This document shows positions 1-4,737 of a DNA stretch of 7,610 bases, piece by piece. Position numbers and translations under genes: made by a program. The first letter of the stretch is position 1; every line of letters begins with the position of its first letter. The notes under the pieces are model-generated. The model did not search any database, was not told where the DNA came from, and saw nothing but the letters and a program-made list of their open reading frames with translations. The DNA is from Candidatus Bathyarchaeota archaeon (GTDB lineage Archaea; Thermoproteota; Bathyarchaeia; Bathyarchaeales; Bathyarchaeaceae): positions 1-7,610 of the forward strand of contig JAGLRI010000057.1 of assembly GCA_023136395.1 (NCBI GenBank). Direction: 5' to 3'.

Positions 1-41
1 AAGACGAAAAACAAGAATTTACATTTAAGAAGGGAACATTC

Positions 42-290
42 ATGGAGAGAAGAAACAACCTAGAAATCACTGCGGAAATACTACAAATCGCAGAGAAAGG
101 AGCCAAAAAAACCCACATCGTTTACGGTGCCAACCTAAACCATAAATATCTTGAACAATACTTGGACAAGCTTGAAGAACAAGAATTAATCACTAGAAAC
201 GTTGAACCTGGAAACAAAATTAAAACAACCAAAAAAGGATTACTTTTCACCCAACAATACAAAAACCTCACCCAATTCATCAACCTATAA
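42..290 (+). CDS. Small archaeal winged-helix transcriptional regulator
   Basis: This 82-residue protein matches the pattern of stand-alone archaeal winged-helix proteins (PF14947-type, HTH_45). It opens with the basic N-terminus MERRNNLEI and a first helix (about residues 8-18). The characteristic segment GAKKTHIVYGANLNHKYL (about 20-37) is the helix-turn-helix, followed by helix EQYLDKLEEQELI. A wing ends in TTKKGLLF, the typical 'T.KG..F' turn, and a short C-terminal helix follows. It should bind DNA as a dimer; its target is unknown. The ATG at 42 is chosen because family members usually begin with MERR, and a purine-rich AAGAAGGGA lies upstream. The frame remains open to the left edge of the window, so a longer N-terminus cannot be excluded. 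Family membership is judged by sequence pattern; the regulated gene is not apparent. Confidence 0.85.
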   Translation: MERRNNLEITAEILQIAEKGAKKTHIVYGANLNHKYLEQYLDKLEEQELITRNVEPGNKIKTTKKGLLFTQQYKNLTQFINL

Positions 291-322
291 ACACATAAAA
301 AAAATATTTGAAGGATTCGAAC

Positions 323-463
323 ATGTCTCATTACGTTCATGCAATGCGGGAAAGCCGATTCTGGAAGACATGTCTACATGTTGCGTGGGCTCAACCAGAA
401 TTATCCGCAGAAGAAGTCGAATTCAAAGCAGTACTAATAACATTAGGCCTACACCCAATGTAG
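323..463 (+). CDS. Possible small protein, 46 aa, unknown
   Basis: An open frame starts at an ATG preceded at suitable distance by GAAGGA (310-315), a plausible ribosome binding site, and ends at TAG 461-463. The product begins MSHYVHAMRESRFWKTCLHV and contains an acidic helix around PELSAEEVEFKAVLITL. It has two tryptophans and balanced composition, and the segment is richer in G+C than the AT-rich sequence on both sides; both are weak signs of coding. A TATA-like CTATAAA lies at about 285-291, inside the end of the upstream regulator gene. I recognise no family. It could be an intact micro-protein or the remnant of a larger gene. Confidence 0.35.
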   Translation: MSHYVHAMRESRFWKTCLHVAWAQPELSAEEVEFKAVLITLGLHPM

Positions 464-480
464 CTCTAACTAGTTAATTA

Positions 481-725
481 GATTCATTCCGCCTTACCAC
501 GGAAGGTTCTTATTTTTTCAACGATGAATTGAATCTTCCCTTTGCTAAACCGATTTACTGTTACTGTCGGATAACTAACTCACGATTAACAACATTCTTT
601 TTCTTATTGATACTTAGTGTACAGTATGAAAGATGCATGTTTGTCTTATGATATGCGTGTGTGTATCCTATGTATTTCATAAATTTTTATATTTAAATCA
701 TCTTATTAGACGTTAGGTATTTGTT
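481..725 (+). promoter_or_regulatory. Intergenic region with TATA promoter of the RAM-domain gene
   Basis: A TATA-like stretch AAATTTTTATATTTAAA spans 681-697, which places the transcription start near 715-725, close to the ATG at 726. The transcript would have a very short leader or be nearly leaderless; TAGG at 714-717 is only a weak ribosome site. Apart from the weak hairpin at 487-518, I see no gene in the rest of this stretch. Confidence 0.5.
487..518 (+). terminator. Weak hairpin plus T-run, possible terminator
   Basis: TTCCG (487-491) and CGGAA (500-504) can pair around an 8-nt loop. A T6 run follows at 513-518. The position just downstream of the 323-463 frame fits a transcription stop, but the stem is short. 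Confidence 0.3.
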
Positions 726-1025
726 ATGGACACTCGCGAAATGAAAGGTAAGATCAGGGCTTTTGTTTACATAGATGTTACACCTGGAACAGAAAAGAGC
801 TTTCTGGAGAATCTAATGAAACTTGATGAAGTTTTAGAAGCGCATTTAATAAGTGGTCAGTATGATGTGTTCGCTGTCCTCGAATTCGAAATTTATGGTA
901 AAGGTCTATTTACCTCTGCACACGAGATAATCACAAAATTTATGCTTGAAAAAATCAGAAAGCTTAAAGATGTTCGAGACACCAACACAATAATTCCTAC
1001 CTTTTCGTTAACTAAACGAGAATAA
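726..1025 (+). CDS. Stand-alone Lrp/AsnC ligand-binding (RAM) domain protein
   Basis: This 99-residue protein consists of an AsnC/Lrp C-terminal sensor domain (PF01037) without the usual N-terminal helix-turn-helix. Visible family features are strand KIRAFVYIDVTPG (9-21), helix EKSFLENLMKLDEV (23-36), the signature strand pair HLISGQYDVFAVLEF (40-54), a second helix HEIITKFMLEKIRKL (66-80) and the final strand VRDTNTIIPTF (83-93). In this fold GxYD contributes to the effector pocket and to dimer or higher oligomer assembly. Archaeal single-domain members are thought to sense small molecules such as amino acids, or to form mixed oligomers with full-length Lrp proteins; which applies here is not visible. 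It has its own TATA box and the next gene has another, so it is probably monocistronic. Family assignment is strong; ligand unknown. Confidence 0.9.
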   Translation: MDTREMKGKIRAFVYIDVTPGTEKSFLENLMKLDEVLEAHLISGQYDVFAVLEFEIYGKGLFTSAHEIITKFMLEKIRKLKDVRDTNTIIPTFSLTKRE

Positions 1026-1052
1026 CCAATTTAGAATGCATTAACTTATCTC

Positions 1053-1067
1053 TTTTAATATTTAATT
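1053..1067 (+). promoter_or_regulatory. TATA box of HEAT-repeat gene
   Basis: TTTTAATATTTAATT lies about 25-30 nt before the ATG at 1087. No Shine-Dalgarno sequence sits in front of that ATG. The spacing predicts transcription starting at or a few nt before the start codon, that is, a leaderless mRNA. Confidence 0.5.
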
Positions 1068-1086
1068 ATCTTAGTGAATCTCAAAA

Positions 1087-1647
1087 ATGAACAATTTACT
1101 AAAGAAATTGAGTGGTGGCGATCTTCGTTCAGACGGGAGAGCTAACGAAGTAGCAGAAGAGACAGTCAAAAATCCCCAACTAATTGATAAACTATTCAGA
1201 GGGTTAAGTGTATCTGATGACGTAATACGAGCAAGAACAACCCATGCATTAGAAAAAATCTCTCGTACCAATCCAGAACCACTACGGGAAATTATGCCTT
1301 GGTTAATCAAGTTGGCTTATGAAGATGAGGTTCCAATGGTGAAATGGCATCTTGCTATGATATTTGGAAACATACCAAACTCCCAAAAAAACTTGGATGA
1401 AATAATCTCAACCCTCATTTATTTTTTAAAAGACAAAAGCAATTTTGTAAAGAGCTGGTCGATTTCCAGTTTAGCCATACAGGGAAGAAAAAACCAAAAC
1501 AAGCGTAGAAAAATAATCGTTAGTATTACACTCCTCACTAATCATAAAAGTGCTTCAATCAGATCACGGGCACGTAAGGCACTAAAAATTCTGGAGAATG
1601 AAAGTGAACGGATTCCACGTACGTGGAAGAAAGCAGTTCAAAAATAA
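1087..1647 (+). CDS. HEAT-repeat (PBS lyase-like) helical protein
   Basis: This 186-residue, all-helical protein is built from HEAT-like repeats. Recognisable helical pairs lie at about residues 15-42, 46-76 (with VIRARTTHALEKIS), 82-112 (VPMVKWHLAMIFGNI), 114-133 (FVKSWSISSLAIQG) and 146-170 (ASIRSRARKALKIL). The recurring V/I-R/K-x-x-(A/S)-x-x-(A/L)-L/I spacing is what identifies them. Such solenoids are scaffolds for protein-protein contacts, and no catalytic motif is present. The C-terminus is basic (RIPRTWKKAVQK). Leaderless translation from the TATA box at 1053-1067 is likely. The gene converges on the next one with only 24 bp between stop codons. A perfect 16-bp palindrome lies inside its last codons (1613-1628). 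The family call is good; the cellular role is unknown. Confidence 0.8.
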   Translation: MNNLLKKLSGGDLRSDGRANEVAEETVKNPQLIDKLFRGLSVSDDVIRARTTHALEKISRTNPEPLREIMPWLIKLAYEDEVPMVKWHLAMIFGNIPNSQKNLDEIISTLIYFLKDKSNFVKSWSISSLAIQGRKNQNKRRKIIVSITLLTNHKSASIRSRARKALKILENESERIPRTWKKAVQK

Positions 1648-1671
1648 GGTTCAGAATGGTCACTAAAAATC

Positions 1672-1890
1672 CTATTTATATGTCCAGACAAAATTTTTCA
1701 GATCATATTTCTTTATGAGCACGTCTAAATCCATGAGTCTTTTCTGATCGTTTCTGAGCACATCAAAATCGGCGCGAAAAGCATGCTGCACACTTTCCTC
1801 AGCATATTTCTGCATGTTAATTTCGATTGATTCAAGGAATTTTGAAATTCCATCCGGAACCTCGATTTCAACCCTCACCGCATTATTCAC
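1672..1890 (-). CDS. Small hypothetical protein, antitoxin-like N-terminus
   Basis: The product has 72 residues from GTG 1890, or 68 from GTG 1878. The inner start is preceded by a good AGGTGA site (1892-1887, 8 nt spacing) and gives MRVEIEVPDGISKFLESI; I think it is the more likely true start. A short beta strand (VRVEIEVP) followed by helices (GISKFLESIEIN, YAEESVQHAFRADFDVL) resembles orphan archaeal antitoxin-like or ribbon-helix-helix proteins of the VapB type, but no toxin gene is next to it. The C-terminal part (RLMDLDVLIKKYDL) looks helical. Function is not established, and the antitoxin resemblance is inference from layout only. The gene converges with the HEAT-repeat gene. Confidence 0.65.
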   Translation of the reverse strand: MNNAVRVEIEVPDGISKFLESIEINMQKYAEESVQHAFRADFDVLRNDQKRLMDLDVLIKKYDLKNFVWTYK

Positions 1891-2338
1891 CTATTAAAAT
1901 TTTGATGTGTCTTCTTTACTCTATCATGTATTAAAGAGTAATGAAACAAGATAAGATAATGGATATCTATTATTTTTTAGTATTAAATGGTCTCTTCAAC
2001 TATTTATTTTCCTTCACATTCTATGACAATAGAAGATATGAAAAAGCACTCAAACATTTGATTTAATGCTTCGGTTGAGTAACAACCATTTATTTACCAT
2101 ATCCTGTGCAAAACGAGTTCATATCAGCATATTTTAGCGTTGAAAACTTCAGATAGATGGATCACCTTTTATGGTTAGAAGCGGTCAAGAAAATTTACTA
2201 AAACGGAAGAAAAACATTTCTGAACGAAGACGAATTCATACTAATACTTAAAAGTTTTTTTCAAGACTCAATCCTAAACAAATAATATCTTTAACTTTAT
2301 ATACTCACTGTAATAATATACATGTTTCAGGTGAGAAG
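1891..2338. other. Long intergenic region
   Basis: About 450 bp lack a convincing gene. Noticed here: a near-perfect 18-bp palindrome ATAATGGATATCTATTAT (1956-1973) running into a T-run (1973-1978); a short basic 26-codon frame at 2171-2251 (MVRSGQENLLKRKKNISERR...) with no clear promoter; and a T7 run near 2258-2264. The right end contains the promoter of the zinc-ribbon gene. Confidence 0.5.
1916..1941 (-). promoter_or_regulatory. TATA region with inverted repeat upstream of the antitoxin-like gene
   Basis: Read on the minus strand, CTTTAATAC (1937-1929) is a TATA-like element at suitable distance from the start codon. It is bracketed by the inverted repeat TTACTCT (1916-1922) / AGAGTAA (1935-1941) with a 12-bp spacer, so a dimeric protein bound there would cover the promoter. 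This is suggestive of autoregulation, not proof. Confidence 0.35.
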
Positions 2339-2341
2339 TTG
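2295..2341 (+). promoter_or_regulatory. TATA box and ribosome binding site of zinc-ribbon gene
   Basis: CTTTATATA (2295-2303) predicts a transcription start near 2326-2330. AGGTGA (2329-2334) lies 4 nt before a TTG codon at 2339. The nearby ATG (2322) and GTG (2331) are out of frame with the zinc-ribbon protein, so this site decides the TTG start. Confidence 0.6.
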
Positions 2342-2641
2342 CCGTTTTGTTCTAAATGTGGTACTGAATTTGATGAGGGAGTAAAATTTTGTCCTTCTTG
2401 TGGAGCTACTGTGGGTGTAGAGGAAACGGTTAGGCCTAGACCAAGGGTTACTGATCAGCGGGAAGCTTGTTTCGGTCCTAAAGGATCTGGTGGTGGTTTG
2501 TGGGGAGCTATATCCGGTGGTATCTTCCTAATAGGACTTATAGTGTTATGGTACTATAATTTTTGGTGGCCTGGAATTCTTATTCTGATAGCATTGATGG
2601 CCATCATAGGTGGCGTAGTGTCTTACTCACGGGGAAGGTAA
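2339..2641 (+). CDS. Zinc-ribbon membrane protein
   Basis: This 100-residue protein opens with a zinc_ribbon_2-type motif: FCSKCG (C4, C7) and FCPSCG (C18, C21), the four presumed zinc ligands. A charged proline/arginine linker (about 28-45, including a fifth cysteine, C44) and a glycine-rich hinge (GPKGSGGG) follow. Two hydrophobic segments (about 54-73 and 76-95), separated by NFWWPG, would form a membrane hairpin, and the protein ends in a basic tail (SRGR). The zinc ribbon is therefore predicted to sit in the cytoplasm, anchored to the membrane. Such proteins are common and uncharacterised in archaea. The TTG start is set by the adjacent AGGTGA site. No partner gene is obvious. Architecture is clear; role unknown. 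Confidence 0.85.
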   Translation: MPFCSKCGTEFDEGVKFCPSCGATVGVEETVRPRPRVTDQREACFGPKGSGGGLWGAISGGIFLIGLIVLWYYNFWWPGILILIALMAIIGGVVSYSRGR

Positions 2642-2815
2642 AGACATTTAGTGTAACCTTAATGCATGCATGCAATATCCTGAGATGTTACTTTTCAGAG
2701 GAGTTACGGGCAAATAAAAACTATAGCCGTTTTAAGAGAAATAGCAAAAAATCTTACAGCTACATACATTACGCTCTTTAATAAGCCAAGTTTTGTTGAG
2801 CATGCAGTAGTTTAA

Positions 2816-2844
2816 TAAAATGGTGCTCCGGCTGAGCACTGAAC
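2816..2844 (+). repeat. Partial direct copy of tRNA-Glu 3' end (att-like)
   Basis: Compared with 4331-4359, 22 of 29 positions agree. Both begin TAAA, then A or G, then the identical TGGTGCTCCGGC (2821-2832 and 4336-4347). Further right the match weakens, but GAAC of the T-loop aligns again (2841-2844 with 4356-4359). Both copies are in the same orientation, as expected of attachment sites flanking DNA integrated at the 3' end of the tRNA gene. The 12-nt core covers the CCA, discriminator and acceptor strand. Confidence 0.5.
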
Positions 2845-2938
2845 TATTTCGTTCAAATCCCTAACAACACATTAAACCAAATCAGTGCAAGAGTTTCTTA
2901 ACATATTATGTTTAACCTGAAGAAGCCCGAAAGACTAT

Positions 2939-3048
2939 TTAAAGAAGTAAATCATCGCTGCCCTTCGTAACCTTCTGAATTTTTCTATCTCTACCTAGGA
3001 ATACAGTTCCTTCTGGTGACGTATTCAAACTTAGCTTCAATTAAGCCT
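2939..3048 (-). pseudogene. Decayed coding remnant, unknown family
   Basis: Directly after the stop of the helix-turn-helix gene, one minus-strand frame reads KGLIEAKFEYVTRRN and stops soon after. The frame shifted by one base continues with protein-like sequence SPEGTVFLGRDRKIQKVTKG, ending in TAA at 2941-2939. Joining the two at the TCACC region would give one continuous C-terminal segment. No start codon is available, so I read this as the frameshifted remnant of a gene. Chance coding-like sequence is an alternative; I do not recognise the family. Confidence 0.3.
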
Positions 3049-3432
3049 TTAGCTTTTTGTCAACAAAGCCTCAAAGAAAGCTTTGTTTTCTTCTTGTGTA
3101 AAGAGTATTTGATCTCCCAGCTCTTTTATTAGCTTAATCACGCTCAACAAATAGTAGAGTTTTTCGACTTCCCCAGACTTTAACATGTCAATAATAGTAT
3201 CGAATGCAAACCATTTTTTCGTAGCTGAAACTAAGACGTTCGATTTGCCCGCCTCTCGCTTCTGTGGAAGCACGACTGGCCTACCATCCTTCGCATACTT
3301 ATTGAACTTCCTCACATAATAACCAACAGTGCTCCTAGGAATTCCTGTCCTCAGATGGATCTCACTGACAGTGTTGCCTTTTTCCCACTGTTCGTAAATA
3401 ATTGCGTTTCGATCAGGATTTGTCTTATACAT
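3049..3432 (-). CDS. Helix-turn-helix DNA-binding protein
   Basis: This 127-residue protein has a homeodomain-like helix-turn-helix at its N-terminus. Helix 1 is about residues 7-18 (DRNAIIYEQWEK), helix 2 is TVSEIHLRTG (21-30), and the recognition helix is PRSTVGYYVRKFNKY (32-46). The same arrangement occurs in resolvase/transposase N-termini and phage small-terminase-like proteins. A basic linker (GRPVVLPQKREAGK) leads to a C-terminal helical part (about 73-127) that may mediate oligomerisation. No recombinase catalytic residues are present, so it is more likely a regulator than an enzyme. A TATA-like element (about 3465-3472 on the minus strand) and an 18-bp palindrome (3442-3459) over the expected transcription start suggest it represses itself. 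It may be the regulator of the putative integrated element. The domain call is good; the role is inferred. Confidence 0.75.
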   Translation of the reverse strand: MYKTNPDRNAIIYEQWEKGNTVSEIHLRTGIPRSTVGYYVRKFNKYAKDGRPVVLPQKREAGKSNVLVSATKKWFAFDTIIDMLKSGEVEKLYYLLSVIKLIKELGDQILFTQEENKAFFEALLTKS

Positions 3433-3441
3433 ATACTACAC

Positions 3442-3459
3442 AATATCCTATGGGATATT
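3442..3459 (-). promoter_or_regulatory. Palindromic operator candidate of the HTH gene
   Basis: AATATCC-TATG-GGATATT has 7-bp perfect arms and a 4-bp centre. It lies 10 bp upstream of the ATG at 3432, and the TATA-like ATAAAT at 3471-3466 puts the transcription start near 3443, inside the palindrome. A dimer bound here would block transcription of the DNA-binding protein next door. Confidence 0.5.
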
Positions 3460-3503
3460 CATAAGATTTATTTCTTTCTATAATTAGCTAGCTACTCTCC
3501 GTT

Positions 3504-3812
3504 TCAAATGCATACATCAGTCTCTTTGTAATTTATTCCAAGTTGGTTTCTTATGCTGTCTTTAAACTTTATTAATCGAAAATTTTTAGACATATTGTAA
3601 ACTTCCCATAAATGACATGTTTCATAATTTCTGCGAATTTTAAAATAGAATATTTTCTCCTTACTAGAGAGATTATTCCTGTGAATATAGTTCATTCTAC
3701 CAATCCATATTGACTCAGTAATCAAAGGATTTATTGTTTCAATTAATTTAATCGGGTCATAATCGAGAAATGGTTCAATAGACACACTAGTTTTGATGTT
3801 TGGGTATCTTAT
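3504..3812 (-). pseudogene. 5'-truncated radical-SAM-like protein, C-terminal fragment
   Basis: From a GTG at 3785 the frame encodes 93 residues, but protein-like sequence continues upstream of that codon (…RYPNIKTS then VSIEPFLDYDP…) until a stop just above 3812. The motif VSIEPFLDYDPIKLIETI followed by SIWIGRMNYI resembles the C-terminal half of archaeal/phage-type radical SAM proteins (COG1533 or DUF5131-like), in which an S-x-EP strand is followed by a W/V-x-x-G strand. The N-terminal half with the CxxxCxxC cluster ligands is absent, and the upstream DNA belongs to another protein's reading frame, so the fragment cannot be a working radical SAM enzyme. It overlaps the end of the upstream gene, indicating a rearrangement breakpoint near 3810. 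Family is inferred from motif pattern; truncation is seen. Confidence 0.5.
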
Positions 3813-4269
3813 TTATTTCCGCGCGCGTAGAGATGACCTTTACTTTTGGGCATAGACCACATTTTCCCCTCATCGGGGTTCCATTTTGAACCTGCCTGAT
3901 TAAGGATAATGCTGTATCCTCGAAAATCTTTCGTAGATTGTAGTATTCGTTCTCAAACTCCACGATTTTCTTACAGACATCTGTGTTTCCTTTCGCCTTT
4001 TCTTCTTGCAAAACAAACTGTCTTATTGGTTCAAATTCGTTTTTGCTATCAAGCGTGTATGCGCCGATCTTCATAGTGTCATCTTCATGGACTTCTAGTT
4101 TTTTTTGAAATTGAGGTTTTCGACCTCTTAATGTATCTTTGATATCGTGGCTAACTCTTTCTGCTATGGCTTTTGCTACTTCTGATCTACGATTTTCCAG
4201 CAACTTCAACGACGTGGACAAAAGTCTGTTCTTAACTTCTTCGGTGAATCCGTGTTCCAAGTCATCCAT
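3787..4269 (-). CDS. Unknown helical protein with C-terminal CxxC
   Basis: This protein of 160 residues from ATG 4269 is highly charged and mainly helical. A coiled-coil-like N-terminal half (EEVKNRLLSTSLKLLENR, SEVAKAIAERVSHDIKDTL) leads into a middle region with conserved-looking GAYTLDSKNEFEPIRQFVL. A long helix (about 97-128) follows, and then a short cysteine pair, GKCGLCPKVKV (C137, C140). One CxxC pair could bind half a zinc site in a dimer. The frame is open upstream of the ATG as far as 4326 with plausible helix sequence (REVHHIYQTAEELRKQM) but no start codon. The gene may therefore have lost its original 5' end at the tRNA junction. No promoter is visible between the tRNA and this gene, so read-through from the tRNA is possible. 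I do not recognise a family. Confidence 0.6.
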   Translation of the reverse strand: MDDLEHGFTEEVKNRLLSTSLKLLENRRSEVAKAIAERVSHDIKDTLRGRKPQFQKKLEVHEDDTMKIGAYTLDSKNEFEPIRQFVLQEEKAKGNTDVCKKIVEFENEYYNLRKIFEDTALSLIRQVQNGTPMRGKCGLCPKVKVISTRAEINKIPKHQN

Positions 4270-4335
4270 TTGCTTTCTGAGTTCCTCAGCCGTTTGATAG
4301 ATATGGTGAACCTCGCGGTAACCTAGCTAGTAAAG

Positions 4336-4448
4336 TGGTGCTCCGGCCGGGATTCGAACCCGGGTCGACGACTTTCTTCTGCTTAATAGCTTCGAGAGGC
4401 CGTCATACATGGTCCATTAAATGTTTAACCGGACTATACTACCGGAGC
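4336..4448 (-). tRNA. tRNA-Glu (CTC) with anticodon-loop intron and D-loop insertion
   Basis: Read on the minus strand: acceptor GCTCCGG (4448-4442) pairs perfectly with CCGGAGC (4346-4340), then discriminator A and encoded CCA (4338-4336). The T-arm CCGGG-TTCGAAT-CCCGG is at 4363-4347. Anticodon stem ACGGC (4403-4399) pairs with GTCGT (4372-4368) with one G·U. The loop CTCTCG/A has anticodon CTC, decoding GAG (Glu). A 19-nt intron (4392-4374) sits after position 37, the canonical archaeal site. D-stem GTAT (4439-4436) pairs with GTAT (4408-4405) through two wobble pairs, but the D-loop between them is 27 nt instead of about 8-11. Removing about 16-19 nt there and the 19-nt intron leaves about 72-75 nt, a normal tRNA. 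Identity is strong; the exact D-loop excision points are unresolved. Confidence 0.9.
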
Positions 4449-4473
4449 ATAAATTGAGATATCTTGTTTGGGT

Positions 4474-4496
4474 ACCTAAATATTTCCCTTTAAATC
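4474..4496 (-). promoter_or_regulatory. Probable promoter of tRNA-Glu
   Basis: On the minus strand, a purine-rich AGGGA followed by AATATTTAG (about 4490-4475) lies roughly 30 nt before the mature 5' end at 4448. That is the spacing expected for a BRE/TATA element with a short 5' leader. Confidence 0.4.
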
Positions 4497-4589
4497 TTCC
4501 GATAAATTTGGACTACCCTTAACATTTATATTTTATCATGTTTTTCAATGCTAATTTTGTATGCATTATTAATAATACACTCATTTGTT

Positions 4590-4628
4590 TGTTATTCATG
4601 TCAAGATGAATAACATTAAGTTTTTTTT
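4590..4628 (+). terminator. 10-bp inverted repeat followed by T8
   Basis: TGTTATTCAT (4590-4599) and ATGAATAACA (4606-4615) are perfect arms around a 6-nt loop; five bases later comes T8 (4621-4628). This looks like a hairpin terminator on the plus strand, yet no plus-strand gene precedes it. It could end an unrecognised small transcript starting from the TATA-like TTTATATTTT (4525-4534), or be a regulatory structure for the small frames downstream. Confidence 0.3.
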
Positions 4629-4701
4629 GAACGAGTTACCTATAGAGAAGATTCTTTCTGAATTAAGTTCTGAATTAACAACAAATTTTGTTTCTTCATA
4701 A
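4606..4701 (+). CDS. Possible 31-aa peptide, unknown
   Basis: The frame MNNIKFFLNELPIEKILSEL... ends at TAA 4699-4701. The composition resembles an amphipathic protein helix, but the ATG lies in the 3' arm of an inverted repeat and no ribosome site precedes it. It sits just ahead of the four-cysteine protein gene on the same strand. It may be a short leader peptide, a remnant or chance. Confidence 0.2.
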   Translation: MNNIKFFLNELPIEKILSELSSELTTNFVSS

Positions 4702-4705
4702 TCTT

Positions 4706-4714
4706 CTTTAAAAA
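4706..4714 (+). promoter_or_regulatory. TATA-like element of the four-cysteine protein gene
   Basis: CTTTAAAAA lies about 25-30 nt before the ATG at 4738, which predicts leaderless transcription. A strong-looking GAGGT (4716-4720) is instead placed for an out-of-frame ATG at 4724 that encodes only 14 codons. Confidence 0.35.
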
Positions 4715-4737
4715 TGAGGTAAAATGTTTATCCAGAA

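Larger units (their letters stand above)
2642..3048. other. Intergenic region with palindrome, tRNA-like repeat and decayed coding
   Basis: No intact gene is visible. The stretch contains a perfect 12-bp palindrome TGCATGCATGCA (2663-2674), the partial copy of the tRNA-Glu 3' end (2816-2844) and a minus-strand coding-like remnant (2939-3048). The last two are listed separately. Confidence 0.5.
2821..4335. mobile_element. Possible small integrated element or remnant at tRNA-Glu
   Basis: The interval is bounded by the direct repeat of the tRNA 3' end. All coding within it is on the minus strand: an unknown helical protein next to the tRNA, a truncated radical-SAM-like fragment, a helix-turn-helix protein and a decayed remnant. 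Small unknown genes, a DNA-binding protein with a palindrome at its promoter, truncated genes and tRNA-linked repeats together resemble a satellite-like or decaying integrated element. No integrase, transposase catalytic motif or replication gene is visible, so mobility would need outside help or has been lost. The element call is inference. Confidence 0.35.

Noticed and set aside
202..477. Plus-strand frame of 91 codons overlapping the winged-helix gene
   Set aside because: Its first third is the winged-helix gene read in another frame, and the rest has low-complexity basic sequence; the 323-463 frame is more protein-like.
1071..1310. Minus-strand frame opposite the HEAT-repeat gene
   Set aside because: Antisense of a clear gene; no family features.
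2849..2860. T-loop-like TTTCGTTCAAATCCC, possible second tRNA on the plus strand
   Set aside because: No matching T-stem, acceptor stem or anticodon arm can be built around it.
2821..4335. Split tyrosine integrase (SSV-type) in the tRNA-flanked block
   Set aside because: None of the proteins shows the R…HxxR…Y catalytic pattern.
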